Shown: positions 24,918-33,481, numbered from the stretch's first letter. The stretch is DNA of 64,000 bases from an uncultured Clostridia bacterium (GCA_944359365.1 CALVST010000002.1:1-64000); one strand, 5' to 3'. Translations and numbers: made by a program. Notes: a model not told the origin generated them from the letters alone.

Positions 24918-26537
24918 ATGTTTACGCTTGAAAGCATCGCGGAATACGCAGTCATATCCATAGCGCTCGCGCTTCTTTTGCCTCTTTGCACGTTCAAAAT
25001 GCTGGGGGCGCTGCAACAGGCGGGCTACGACGGGAAAAGGTTCGCCAAATGGTCGGTCAGAAAGGGGAATATGGTCTATTCCCGCTATATTCTGCTCGCC
25101 TTTCTCGTCGCGCTCTCTTCGGCGGTGCTTGCCGTCGTGTTTTCCTTTACGGGAATGTGGGCGGCGTACATATCTCTGCTGCCTTTCCCCGTGTTCGTCG
25201 CCGTTTACTGCCGTGCGGACAAGAGGGCGCTCAAAGTGCCGCTCGTTTATACCGGGCGCGCGCAGAGGGTGTACGCGCTCGAATGCGTCTGCGTGTTCGT
25301 TGCGGCGGCGCTGCTCACGTTGGGCGTGAACGCCGCCTCGTATTATGCGGAAGCCGAAATTCTCTCTCATCTGCGGTATCTGCCGCTCGCGGTGCTCCCG
25401 ATCCTGCTGCCGCTCCTTCTGCGCCTCGCCAACGCGATAGACGCGCCCTTTTCCGAGGCAAAAAACAGAAAATACGTTGCGGCGGCGCGCGAAAAATTGC
25501 AAGCGGCAAAGTGCGTGAAAATAGGCATCACGGGCAGTTTCGCAAAGACGAGCGTGAAAAATTTTGCCGCCGCGCTCCTTTCGGAAAAATACAGGGTGTT
25601 CGCCACGCCCGGATCGTACAATACGCCCGTAGGCATCGCAAAGGCGATCGAGAACGCCGACCTGAACGAGTACGACGTCTTTCTCGCCGAAATGGGCGCA
25701 AGGCGGAAAGGAGACGTCGGGGAGCTGTGCGGCCTCGTCGCGCCCGACCATTGCGTTATTACGGGTATCTGCCCGCAGCATGTGGAAACGTTCGGCTCGC
25801 TTGAAAACGTGATCGCCGCGAAGGGTGAAATTCTTGCCGGCACGAAAGAGGGCGGCTATGCCTTCATTGGCGACGACGAAAATACCCGAAAGCTGCATGC
25901 GTCCGCCGCAAAATTGGTCGAAGTGCGCGTCGGCGAAGAGGGCGGATATGCCGCCCGCGGCGTGCAGTGCTCGGCAGAGGGCACGCGCTTTATGCTTTCG
26001 CTCGGCGGAGAGGAGATCGCCGTGCACACAAAACTTCTCGGCGCGCACAACGCGCGCAACATAGCGCTCGCGGCGGCGATCGCCCATAAATTCGGGCTTA
26101 CGAAAGAGCAGATCGCGGCGGGCATCGGAAAGTTGGAGTATGTGCCTCACCGTTTGCAGCCGTTCGAGGCGAACGGCGTCACCGTCTTGGACGACGCTTA
26201 TAACGCAAACGTCGTCGGGGCGGCGGAAGCGGTGGACGTTCTGCGGCTTTTCGGCGGAAAAAAATACGTCGTAACGCCCGGCATCGTGGAGTTGGGCATT
26301 TTGGAAGAAGACGCGAATTTCGCCCTCGGGGAGAAGCTTGCGGGTTTGGATGCGGTCGTTTTGGTGGGCGCAACGCTCGTGCTTGCCGTAAAGCGCGGTT
26401 ATATCGCCGCGGGGGGCGACGCGGAAAAACTCACCGTCGTACCCGACCTTGCGGCGGCGCAGAAGTATCTTTCCGAAAAATTGTGCAAGGGCGACGCCGT
26501 TCTGTTTTTGAACGATCTGCCGGATATTTATAATTAG
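24918..26537 (+). CDS. murF: MurF-type Mur ligase with an N-terminal membrane domain
   Basis: 539 residues, about 90 more than standard MurF. Residues 1-175 hold five or so membrane segments; the ligase follows: P-loop ITGSFAKTSVKNF (about 204-216), FLAEMGARRKGDVGEL, LGAHNARNIALAAAIA, and LDDAYNANVVGAAEAV near the C-terminus, which is MurF-specific. It joins D-Ala-D-Ala to UDP-MurNAc-tripeptide. The Mur P-loop GK is AK here. Downstream, past mosaic element C, is ddl, which supplies the dipeptide. The membrane anchor may place the last cytoplasmic step at the membrane (inference). Confidence 0.85.
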   Translation: MFTLESIAEYAVISIALALLLPLCTFKMLGALQQAGYDGKRFAKWSVRKGNMVYSRYILLAFLVALSSAVLAVVFSFTGMWAAYISLLPFPVFVAVYCRADKRALKVPLVYTGRAQRVYALECVCVFVAAALLTLGVNAASYYAEAEILSHLRYLPLAVLPILLPLLLRLANAIDAPFSEAKNRKYVAAAREKLQAAKCVKIGITGSFAKTSVKNFAAALLSEKYRVFATPGSYNTPVGIAKAIENADLNEYDVFLAEMGARRKGDVGELCGLVAPDHCVITGICPQHVETFGSLENVIAAKGEILAGTKEGGYAFIGDDENTRKLHASAAKLVEVRVGEEGGYAARGVQCSAEGTRFMLSLGGEEIAVHTKLLGAHNARNIALAAAIAHKFGLTKEQIAAGIGKLEYVPHRLQPFEANGVTVLDDAYNANVVGAAEAVDVLRLFGGKKYVVTPGIVELGILEEDANFALGEKLAGLDAVVLVGATLVLAVKRGYIAAGGDAEKLTVVPDLAAAQKYLSEKLCKGDAVLFLNDLPDIYN

Positions 26538-26546
26538 AAAATTTTC

Positions 26547-27200
26547 GGGCAAATCTCGCAAAAGAGATGCTGCGATTTGCCCGAGTTGAAAGAAAACCCG
26601 ACGTTCGCCGTTTTGCAAAACGGCTCTGCGTCCGGTTTTCTCTCTGCGGCGATATGTTAGGGCTCTCATATGATACAATCGCCGCATTCACGTTTTCCGC
26701 GTAAGCCGCAGGTATGCGGCAAATTGAGTGCGCTTATCCAAAATAGCGATTTCGGAACGCGCCTTTAATTATTTAAATAATCATGCGAAAAAGCAAAAAC
26801 GACGCTTTTTGCTTTTTCACTCAATTTGCCTTTACCAAGGCTTACGGAAAGGGTGAATTTGCGGCACTGTATAGTTTGTGTGCCCTTAAAAGTGCCGCAA
26901 AAAAACAGGGTTCCCAAAAATCGCAACGCGCGTAGCGGTGTGAGATTTTTGGGAAAAAGGAGCAACAAGCGCATATACGCCGTGCGGCAAGTGATACGCG
27001 CCGCATGCACATCGTCGCCTTGTTGCGACGCGCGTTCGGGTTTCCCCTCGGATCACGGAAAACCGCAGGCGCCTCACGCCGAGGTTTTCGTGAACCCAAA
27101 TAATCACTTGCGTTTCCGAAAATCGCACTTTTCGGAATCCCCCGATTTGCCAATGCCTTGGCTTACTAAAACTTTTTTCGTGAACGCTGACGAAACACCA
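26547..27200. repeat. Mosaic palindromic element C (murF-ddl gap)
   Basis: Fills most of the 696-base gap. Modules: 26547-26582 (GGGCAAATC pairs with GATTTGCCC), 26591-26641 (matches the second module of A and B), 26645-26686, AT-rich palindrome 26765-26783, 26861-26898 (GCGGCAC/GTGCCGC around the conserved loop), 26913-26953 and 26962-27026 (inverted relatives of 13906-13946 and 13832-13897), 27052-27094 (inverted form of 14079-14122), 27114-27137 (form of 14036-14059), and a connector at 27139-27167. The right edge is unclear. A shorter inverted pair TTTTCGT/ACGAAA lies at about 27175-27195. Confidence 0.88.
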
Positions 27201-27233
27201 AAGCAAAAAATTTTTTGCGGAGGTGTTTTATTT

Positions 27234-28367
27234 ATGCAGCAGGCACGCAAAAACATTGCCGTCGTGTTCGGCGGAATGTCTTCGGAAAATGAAATTTCCG
27301 TCATAACCGGCACCATGACGGCGAACGTCGCGCGCGAAAAATACGAAGTCTTTCCCGTCTTTTTATCGCAGGGCGGCAGGCTGTATACGGGCAAGGCGCT
27401 GTTCGACGTTTCCTCTTTCCGCGGCGGCATCGAAGGCAAGGCGGACGAGGCGCTGTTTTTGAACGGCAAGCTGTACTCCGTAAGGGGTAAAAAGCTCAAA
27501 GAGATCGCCGCGATCGACTGCGGCATAAACTGCTGCCACGGCACGGGCGGAGAAGACGGCGTCATCGCCGCGCTGTTTTCCCGCGCGGGCATACCAAACG
27601 CGTCGCCGGGCATTGCCGGCTCCGCCCTTTTCATGGACAAATCGCTCACCAAGCTCGCCGCCAAAGCGCTCGGCGTGAAAAGCGCGCCGTATATGCGCAT
27701 CGGCGAGGCGGAGTACGCCAAGCGCGCGGCGATGGCGCTCAGGTGCGTGGAAGAGAGGCTCGGCTATCCCGTTATCGTAAAGCCCGCGCGGCTTGGTTCG
27801 AGCATCGGCGTGCTCGTGGCGGAAAACAGGGGAGAACTCGTCCGCGCGATACAGTCTGCCTTCGAATACGATACCGTCGTTTTGGCGGAAAAATACCTTG
27901 CAGGCAGCCGCGAGATCAACTGCGCCGCCTACAAAAGGGGCGGCGAAATTCTCCTCTCCGAATGCGAAGAGCCGCTCACTTCTCATAAAATACTCACCTT
28001 CCGCGACAAGTACATAGGGGGCGGAAAAGAGCGTTCGCACATTTTCCCCGCGCAGATACCCGAAGCGCTTTCCGCGCGCGTGAAGGGGTATACGAAATTG
28101 CTTTACCGCAAATTCGATCTGCGCGGCGTCGTCCGCGCCGACTACCTTATCTATAAAGGAGAGGTATATTTCAACGAGATGAATACCGTGCCCGGCTCGC
28201 TCGCGTACTATCTGTTTTCGGATAGCCTTGCGGGGTTTTCCGGGATGCTCGGCGAGCTTGTCGAGCAGGGCATTGCAGATTCTGCCGCCGCAAAGCGCAA
28301 GCGCCTTTTGAAAAACTGCGGCGTACTGACTTCGATCCCCTCGAAAGGAGGAAAAAGGGGGATATAG
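27234..28367 (+). CDS. ddl: D-alanine--D-alanine ligase
   Basis: 377 residues, ATP-grasp. AVVFGGMSSENEISVITG (about 10-27) is the N-terminal signature; HGTGGEDG (about 102) gives the usual HGxxGEDG; VIVKPARLGSSIGV (about 180-193) is the ATP-binding lysine loop; FNEMNTVPGSL (about 318-328) holds the metal-binding Glu/Asn. Makes the dipeptide used by MurF. The ATG at 27234 follows GGAGGTG; longer readings extend into the mosaic repeat and are rejected. Confidence 0.96.
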   Translation: MQQARKNIAVVFGGMSSENEISVITGTMTANVAREKYEVFPVFLSQGGRLYTGKALFDVSSFRGGIEGKADEALFLNGKLYSVRGKKLKEIAAIDCGINCCHGTGGEDGVIAALFSRAGIPNASPGIAGSALFMDKSLTKLAAKALGVKSAPYMRIGEAEYAKRAAMALRCVEERLGYPVIVKPARLGSSIGVLVAENRGELVRAIQSAFEYDTVVLAEKYLAGSREINCAAYKRGGEILLSECEEPLTSHKILTFRDKYIGGGKERSHIFPAQIPEALSARVKGYTKLLYRKFDLRGVVRADYLIYKGEVYFNEMNTVPGSLAYYLFSDSLAGFSGMLGELVEQGIADSAAAKRKRLLKNCGVLTSIPSKGGKRGI

Positions 28368-28368
28368 C

Positions 28369-28398
28369 AAAGGGGCGGGAATTTTTCCCGCCCTTTTC
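28369..28398 (+). terminator. Intrinsic terminator after ddl
   Basis: AAAGGGGCGGGAA pairs with TTCCCGCCCTTTT around a TTT loop. Confidence 0.88.
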
Positions 28399-28404
28399 AA
28401 ACGC

Positions 28405-28433
28405 TTGTCATTTTTGGCGGAATCTGTTAAAAT
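28405..28433 (+). promoter_or_regulatory. Promoter of icd
   Basis: TTGTCA (28405-28410) and TAAAAT (28428-28433), spacer 17 bases. Confidence 0.75.
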
Positions 28434-28465
28434 AAACGGGAAATCCGAACGCAGAGGAATCGAAA

Positions 28466-29674
28466 ATGAAAAAGATCGAAATGAAAAACCCCGTCGTCGA
28501 AATGGACGGCGACGAAATGACGCGCGTTTTGTGGCAGTGGATCAAAGATATCCTTATCTGTCCCTATGTCGACCTGAAAACGGAGTATTACGACCTCGGG
28601 CTCGTCAACCGCGACAAGACGGACGATCAGGTCACCGTGGATGCGGCGAACGCAAACAAAAAATATAAGGTCGGCGTCAAGTGCGCGACCATCACTCCGA
28701 ACGCGCAGCGCGTCGAAGAGTACAAGCTCAAACAGATGTGGAAGAGCCCCAACGGCACCATCCGCCGCATTCTGGACGGCACGGTGTTCCGCGCGCCCAT
28801 CCTCGCAAAGGGCATCACGCCCTATATACCCGGGTGGAAAAAGCCCATCGTGCTCGCCCGTCATGCCTACGGCGACGTATATTCGGGCGTGGAAACGCGC
28901 ACGGCACAGGGCGACAGGGCTTACCTTGTCGTGGAAGTGGAAAACGGCGAAGTGAAGGAAAAACTGCTCGTGCAGGACTTTAAGAACGGGGGCGGCATCG
29001 TGCAGTCGGTGCACAATACCGATAAGTCGATCGAAAGTTTTGCGCGCTCCTGTTTCAATTACGCGCTCGACGTGAAAATGCCCCTTTGGTTCGCCACGAA
29101 GGACACCATTTCCAAAAAGTATGACCACCACTTCAAGGACATTTTTAACGACATTTATGAAAAAGAGTATAAAGAAAAATTCGAGGCGGCGGGCATCGAA
29201 TATATGTATACCCTCATCGACGACGCCGTCGCGCGCATCGTCCGTTCGGAGGGCGGCGTGCTGTGGGCGTGCAAAAATTACGACGGCGACGTGATGAGCG
29301 ACATGGTCGCGACCGCTTACGGCTCGCTCGGCATGATGACTTCCGTGCTCGTTTCCCCCGACGGAAACTACGAATTCGAGGCGGCGCACGGCACCGTTAC
29401 CCGCCACTATTATAAGTACCTGAAAGGGGAAACCACTTCCACCAACTCGGTGGCGACCATCTTTGCATGGACGGGCGCGCTCGCAAAGAGGGGCGAGCTT
29501 GACGGAACGCCCGAACTGACCGCCTTTGCGAAGAAGCTGGAAAAGGCGACCGTACAGACGATCGAAGAGGGCAAAATGACGGGCGACCTCGTGCTGCTGT
29601 TCAAATCGGAAGGTGTCACCCCCGTCAAGCTGGACTCGGAAGCCTTCCTCAAAGCCGTGGCGGAAAAGTTGTAA
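28466..29674 (+). CDS. icd: NADP-dependent isocitrate dehydrogenase (eukaryote-like subfamily)
   Basis: 402 residues. [20 protein letters not shown] at the N-terminus and [20 protein letters not shown] (substrate loop) mark the homodimeric subfamily also found in eukaryotes and many Clostridia. Metal/substrate residues lie in [16 protein letters not shown] and [12 protein letters not shown]; the NADP region is [17 protein letters not shown]. Makes 2-oxoglutarate and NADPH. With the citrate synthase at 44208-45605 this gives two steps of an oxidative glutamate-forming branch; aconitase is not in the window. Own promoter and terminator. Confidence 0.97.
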   Translation: MKKIEMKNPVVEMDGDEMTRVLWQWIKDILICPYVDLKTEYYDLGLVNRDKTDDQVTVDAANANKKYKVGVKCATITPNAQRVEEYKLKQMWKSPNGTIRRILDGTVFRAPILAKGITPYIPGWKKPIVLARHAYGDVYSGVETRTAQGDRAYLVVEVENGEVKEKLLVQDFKNGGGIVQSVHNTDKSIESFARSCFNYALDVKMPLWFATKDTISKKYDHHFKDIFNDIYEKEYKEKFEAAGIEYMYTLIDDAVARIVRSEGGVLWACKNYDGDVMSDMVATAYGSLGMMTSVLVSPDGNYEFEAAHGTVTRHYYKYLKGETTSTNSVATIFAWTGALAKRGELDGTPELTAFAKKLEKATVQTIEEGKMTGDLVLLFKSEGVTPVKLDSEAFLKAVAEKL

Positions 29675-29723
29675 TTTTTACGAAAGCAGCCGTAAGTGCG
29701 GCAGTTCTTATTTCGGATATCAT

Positions 29724-29758
29724 AAAGAAACGCGCGGCGGCAAGCCGCGCGTTTCTTT
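29724..29758 (+). terminator. Intrinsic terminator after icd
   Basis: 15-base stem AAAGAAACGCGCGGC / GCCGCGCGTTTCTTT with a 5-base loop. Confidence 0.85.
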
Positions 29759-29760
29759 AT

Positions 29761-30003
29761 GACATATATGCACAGGCACAGGCTATCGCTAACAATTTTA
29801 TTGCGGAAACCGAAAAACAGGAAGAATTTGAGTTGGAAATTAAACGGAATGTTCTTTTGGAGTGCGGAGATGTTTTAGAATTGGAAAAGCCTGTATTCGG
29901 AAGTGAAACAATTTCTAAAATACCATGCCGGCTTTGGGAGAACAAAAAAAGCCTCACAAAAGTGAGGCAAAGCATTAAATTAAGGAAGTTAAATCTTTCT
30001 TAA
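29761..30003 (+). pseudogene. Possible 3' relic of a phage structural gene
   Basis: An 80-codon open stretch without a start codon. Its base composition is clearly more AT-rich than the neighbours. It reads DIYAQAQAIANNFIAETEKQ, then EEFELEIKRNVLLECGDVLE and LEKPVFGSETISKI, which looks like real protein; the phrase LEIKRNVLLECGD resembles phage tail/baseplate proteins, by general impression only. It begins directly after the icd terminator and its last third overlaps a terminator hairpin for the minus-strand gene, so it cannot be intact. The antisense frame 29757-29975 was judged a shadow. Confidence 0.35.
29944..29968 (-). terminator. Intrinsic terminator of the coiled-coil lipoprotein gene
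   Basis: On the minus strand GCCTCAC-TTTT-GTGAGGC is followed by seven T residues. Confidence 0.85.
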
Positions 30004-30620
30004 TAAAAGCGATATAAAACAACTTCTGAAAATTCTTTAGTAATATTTTCAGCGCTTTGGACTTGAATATTTGTAACAACAGAACTGTTCATTGATGAAG
30101 AGGTTTCGCCAATATCTGCTCTTGTAAGATATATATTGACTTCAGTGTTTTGATTATTATAACCAATATTTACCTTACAAGTAACAATCTGATATGGAAT
30201 CAATGATGATGAAAAGTTGATCACACACCCAACAACCAGATAATTATTATCTGTTCCAACAATTATTGTCGGATCCGATGTGATTAATTGCTCACTTCCA
30301 ATATCTTCTTCCTTTACAACAACTCTTTCAATGTGTGTTGCATTTTGAACATTTGCAGCAAGGCTGTTGTAGTTGGAAGTAAGTTCGGCAAGATCATCTG
30401 CGAACGTGTCGGACGAGGTGTCCAAAGCGGCGAGTTGCTGCTGGAAGTTCGCATTTGCGGCTTCAAGCGCTTCTACTTTTGCTTCGAGTGCATCTACGTC
30501 TGATTCCAGCGCGTCGAGGCGGTCTGAAACATTCTGATCGCTGCTGCAGGCGGCTAACCCGAACAACGCAACGCAAGCGAACACGGCGAGTAATATGCAA
30601 CTAAAAAGTTTCTTTTTCAT
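30000..30620 (-). CDS. Small lipoprotein with a coiled-coil stalk
   Basis: 206 residues. Lipoprotein signal with lipobox LAAC after KKKLFSCILLAVFACVALFG, then an Lpp-like coiled coil with heptads (SDRLDALESDVDALEAKVEA, about 28-85), then a Ser/Asn/Thr-rich beta domain of about 110 residues in AT-rich sequence. The codon use changes sharply from GC-rich in the signal and coil to AT-rich in the C-terminal domain, suggesting a fusion or a recombined tail. Start: ATG 30620 lies 8 bases after GGGAG; ATG 30626 two codons upstream is too close. Function unknown, probably anchored outside the membrane. Confidence 0.7.
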   Translation of the reverse strand: MKKKLFSCILLAVFACVALFGLAACSSDQNVSDRLDALESDVDALEAKVEALEAANANFQQQLAALDTSSDTFADDLAELTSNYNSLAANVQNATHIERVVVKEEDIGSEQLITSDPTIIVGTDNNYLVVGCVINFSSSLIPYQIVTCKVNIGYNNQNTEVNIYLTRADIGETSSSMNSSVVTNIQVQSAENITKEFSEVVLYRFY

Positions 30621-30694
30621 TTTCATTTCTCCCTTAATATGACGCAAACACAAATTTTGTTCCGATTCCCGCGCGAATTATTTCCGGCAGGTTT

Positions 30695-31645
30695 TTATTT
30701 ATCGCCCATGGTGAGCAGCGTCAAAACGGCTTTGTTCAGGTGCAGCCTGTTCTCCGCCTGGTCGTACATGATGGACTGCGGTCCGTCGGCAACTTCAGCC
30801 GAAACCTCTTCCCCGCGGCGCACGGGCATACAGTGCATGAACAGCGCGTCCTCTTTGGCAAGCGCCATCACGCCTTTCGTCACGCGGTATTTTTCCAATT
30901 TCGCCTTCTTCTTTTCGTCGTCTTCGTCGCTCATGGAAATAAAGACGTCCGTATATACGATGTCCGCGTCTTTTACCGCCTCGGCAACGCTGTCGGTGAT
31001 GAGTATGTCGCCGAACTGCATCCCGCGCTCCACGATGGAGCGGGCGGGGCTGTATCCGCTCGGGCTGGCGATGGCAATGTTCATGTCGCATTTGGAACAG
31101 CCGATGATGAGCGAGTTCGCAATGTTGTTCCCGTCGCCGATGTAGGCGAGTTTCAAATTTTCAAGTTTGCCCTTCTTTTCCCATATCGTAAACAGATCCG
31201 AGAGTATCTGCAGGGGATGCGATGTATCGGAAATGCCGTTCACGACGGGTATGTCCGCGCAGGCGGCGAACTCTTCCAGCTCTTCGTCGTTGAACCCGCG
31301 AAGTACAAGTGCGGAAAGCCCGTAGCGGCCGAGCATGGCGGCGGTGTCCTTCACGCTTTCGCCGCGGGAAAGCTGCGTTTCGTTTTTGGGAAGGAAAATA
31401 TAGTCGCCGCCCAGCTGGCGTATTCCCAGCTCGAAGGAAACGCGCGTGCGGGTGGAAACGTTGCCGAACAGCAGCCCGACCGTCTTTCCCCGCAGCATAT
31501 TCGTAATTTCGCCGACCTTGTATTTTTTCTTCATCGAGCGCGCCGTGTAGAGAAGTTCGAAGATCTCTTCGGGCGAAAGGTCGGCAAGGTGCAAAAGGTC
31601 TTTGTTTTTTATCCTGAATTTCGGCGTATATTTATTGATATCCAT
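30695..31645 (-). CDS. argF: Ornithine carbamoyltransferase
   Basis: 316 residues. Carbamoyl-phosphate loop STRTRVSFE (about 60-68), second phosphate motif DTSHPLQILSDL (about 140), ornithine-side DVFISMSDEDD (about 230) and catalytic HCMPVRRGEE (about 272). Makes citrulline from ornithine. The HCMP-VRRG form differs from the classic HCLP but also occurs in authentic OTCs. No other arg genes are adjacent, so a role in arginine breakdown is equally possible. An acetylornithine-type transcarbamylase is a less likely alternative. Own minus-strand promoter. Confidence 0.85.
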   Translation of the reverse strand: MDINKYTPKFRIKNKDLLHLADLSPEEIFELLYTARSMKKKYKVGEITNMLRGKTVGLLFGNVSTRTRVSFELGIRQLGGDYIFLPKNETQLSRGESVKDTAAMLGRYGLSALVLRGFNDEELEEFAACADIPVVNGISDTSHPLQILSDLFTIWEKKGKLENLKLAYIGDGNNIANSLIIGCSKCDMNIAIASPSGYSPARSIVERGMQFGDILITDSVAEAVKDADIVYTDVFISMSDEDDEKKKAKLEKYRVTKGVMALAKEDALFMHCMPVRRGEEVSAEVADGPQSIMYDQAENRLHLNKAVLTLLTMGDK

Positions 31646-31683
31646 ACATCGCTCCGTTCGGGCGCCTGCGCGCCCTCATCGTT

Positions 31684-31712
31684 ATTATATCAGAAAGCGG
31701 AGAAAAAAACAA
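31684..31712 (-). promoter_or_regulatory. Promoter of argF
   Basis: Minus strand TTGTTT (31707-31712) and TATAAT (31684-31689), spacer 17 bases. Confidence 0.65.
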
Positions 31713-31828
31713 CCCTTATACGCATTTTTGCGCCGCTGCCGCGCATTTTTTGGCGCTTTTTTGCGGATGCGGCGGGCTTGTTGGGCAAATTTAACACTAT
31801 CGCCAAAATTATTTGTAATAATTGCCTA

Positions 31829-31857
31829 TTGTCTTTTTTGTTTGAATGTTGTAAAAT
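31829..31857 (+). promoter_or_regulatory. Promoter of the MsmX-like ATPase
   Basis: TTGTCT (31829-31834) and TAAAAT (31852-31857), spacer 17 bases. A perfect 7-base inverted repeat AATTATT-TGT-AATAATT (about 31807-31823) lies just upstream of the -35 and could be an operator. Confidence 0.7.
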
Positions 31858-31899
31858 AAATGTAGTAAGTTCAAAACCATTGCAGGGAGGAAACTTTTT

Positions 31900-33351
31900 A
31901 TGGCAAGCCTTTTATTGAAAGGTATCTACAAGGTATATCCGTCGGGCGTTACCGCCGTCACGGACTTTAACCTCGACATCAAAGATAAAGAGTTCATCGT
32001 ATTCGTCGGCCCTTCGGGCTGCGGAAAATCCACGACGCTGCGTATGATCGCGGGGCTCGAGGAAATTTCCAAGGGCGAGCTCTACATCGACGGCAAGTTG
32101 GTCAATGACGTCGTTCCGAAAGACAGGGACATCGCGATGGTGTTCCAGAACTACGCGCTGTACCCGCATATGACCGTTTACGACAACATGGCGTTCGGTC
32201 TGAAACTTCGCAAAATGCCCAAACAGCTCATCGACGAAAGAGTGAAGGAAGCTGCGGCGATCCTCGGCATCACCGATTACCTTACCCGTAAGCCGAAGGC
32301 TCTTTCCGGCGGTCAGCGTCAGCGTGTCGCGCTCGGCCGTGCGATCGTCCGCGAACCGAAAGTGTTCCTGCTCGACGAACCTCTGTCCAACCTCGACGCG
32401 AAACTCCGCGCGCAGATGAGAACGGAAATTTCCAAACTGCACGCACGCCTCGCCACGACCTTCATTTACGTCACGCACGACCAGGTCGAGGCTATGACGA
32501 TGGGTACGCGTATCGTCGTTATGAAAGACGGTTTCATGCAGCAGGTCGACACCCCGCAGAACCTGTACGATTATCCTATCAATCAGTTCGTTGCGGGCTT
32601 TATCGGCACGCCGCAGATGAACTTCTTCCCCGCTACCCTCACGCAGTCGAAGGGCAAGACGTACGTCGAATTTACCAATAACAACAAGATCCTTCTCCCT
32701 AAAACAGTGGAGGCGAGGATCCAGAATATCGAAGATTACGCCAATACGGGTAAACCCATCGTTTTGGGCGTCCGCCCCGAAGACATCCACGACGAAGAGA
32801 GCTTTATCTCCGCTTCGCCCGACACCGTCGTCAAAGCGTTCATCGAAGTCCTTGAAAAGCTCGGCGCCGAAACGCAGATCTACTGCAAACTCGACTATAA
32901 AGAGGGCGAAACCATCGAAAACGCGACCGATTCCATTGCGGATTCCTCTTACATGGTCGCGAAGATCGACTCGCGCAGCCTCGTGAACCGCGGCGAAGTA
33001 GTCGAGCTCGCGCTCGACGCGCGCCACATCCACCTCTTCGACGGCGCGACGGAAATGTCTATCCTCGCAAGGGATGAGGGCTACGAAGTAACGCCCGAAA
33101 ACGAATCTTCTCAGGACTTCGTTCCTCTTACGCCGCAGGAGATGCAGGCGATCATCGAGAAGAACAGAGTCGTCACCAAGGAAGAGAAGAAGGCAATGCG
33201 CCGCGAAGCGCACGCCGCCGCAAAGAAGGCAAAGGCAGAAGAGAGGGCCGCTGCGGAAGCCGCAGAAGCCGCTCAGGCAGAGGACGTGCCTGCGGACGAC
33301 GCAGAGGACGCTCCCGAAGTTCCTGCCGACGACGACAAGAAAGAAGAGTAA
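31900..33351 (+). CDS. msmX: Sugar ABC transporter ATPase, MsmX/UgpC type, with an extra C-terminal tail
   Basis: 483 residues, about 110 longer than usual. Walker A GPSGCGKSTT (about 38-47), Q-loop VFQNYALYPHMTV, signature LSGGQRQRVALGRA (about 135-148), Walker B VFLLDEPLSNLD, H-loop YVTHDQVEAMTMG, then the OB-fold regulatory domain of CUT1-family ATPases. Such ATPases serve several sugar importers. The solute-binding protein and two permeases at 51977-55533 have no ATPase, so this is their probable motor. Residues 408-483 are a Lys/Ala/Glu-rich, probably helical or disordered tail, not part of the family fold. Own promoter and terminator. Confidence 0.93.
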   Translation: MASLLLKGIYKVYPSGVTAVTDFNLDIKDKEFIVFVGPSGCGKSTTLRMIAGLEEISKGELYIDGKLVNDVVPKDRDIAMVFQNYALYPHMTVYDNMAFGLKLRKMPKQLIDERVKEAAAILGITDYLTRKPKALSGGQRQRVALGRAIVREPKVFLLDEPLSNLDAKLRAQMRTEISKLHARLATTFIYVTHDQVEAMTMGTRIVVMKDGFMQQVDTPQNLYDYPINQFVAGFIGTPQMNFFPATLTQSKGKTYVEFTNNNKILLPKTVEARIQNIEDYANTGKPIVLGVRPEDIHDEESFISASPDTVVKAFIEVLEKLGAETQIYCKLDYKEGETIENATDSIADSSYMVAKIDSRSLVNRGEVVELALDARHIHLFDGATEMSILARDEGYEVTPENESSQDFVPLTPQEMQAIIEKNRVVTKEEKKAMRREAHAAAKKAKAEERAAAEAAEAAQAEDVPADDAEDAPEVPADDDKKEE

Positions 33352-33365
33352 TTCCCTGTATAAAA

Positions 33366-33398
33366 AAAGGACCTTCCCGCTGCGGGAAGGTCCTTTGT
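33366..33398 (+). terminator. Intrinsic terminator after the ATPase gene
   Basis: Stem AAAGGACCTTCCCGC / GCGGGAAGGTCCTTT. Confidence 0.88.
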
Positions 33399-33400
33399 GC

Positions 33401-33429
33401 TTGCTTTTTTCCGCGTTTTGCGGTACAAT
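33401..33429 (+). promoter_or_regulatory. Promoter of the ArsP_2-like permease
   Basis: TTGCTT (33401-33406) and TACAAT (33424-33429), spacer 17 bases. Confidence 0.65.
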
Positions 33430-33454
33430 AGTTAAACAAGGTTTATTTTTGAGC

Positions 33455-33481
33455 AAAAAAAAAGCGCACTGCGCTTTTTTG
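33455..33481 (+). terminator. Terminator-like hairpin in the leader of the permease
   Basis: AAAAAAGCGC-ACT-GCGCTTTTTT lies about 20 bases after the expected transcription start and 40 bases before the ATG at 33521. A complete A-run/stem/T-run this early suggests attenuation. It could also terminate read-through from the left. Confidence 0.6.

Noticed and set aside
26826..27233. N-terminal extension of ddl through element C
   Set aside because: The extension consists of repeat DNA; ATG 27234 has GGAGGTG and matches the family N-terminus.
29757..29975. Minus-strand 72-codon frame
   Set aside because: Contains both flanking terminators and has no ribosome site; the plus-strand reading looks more protein-like.
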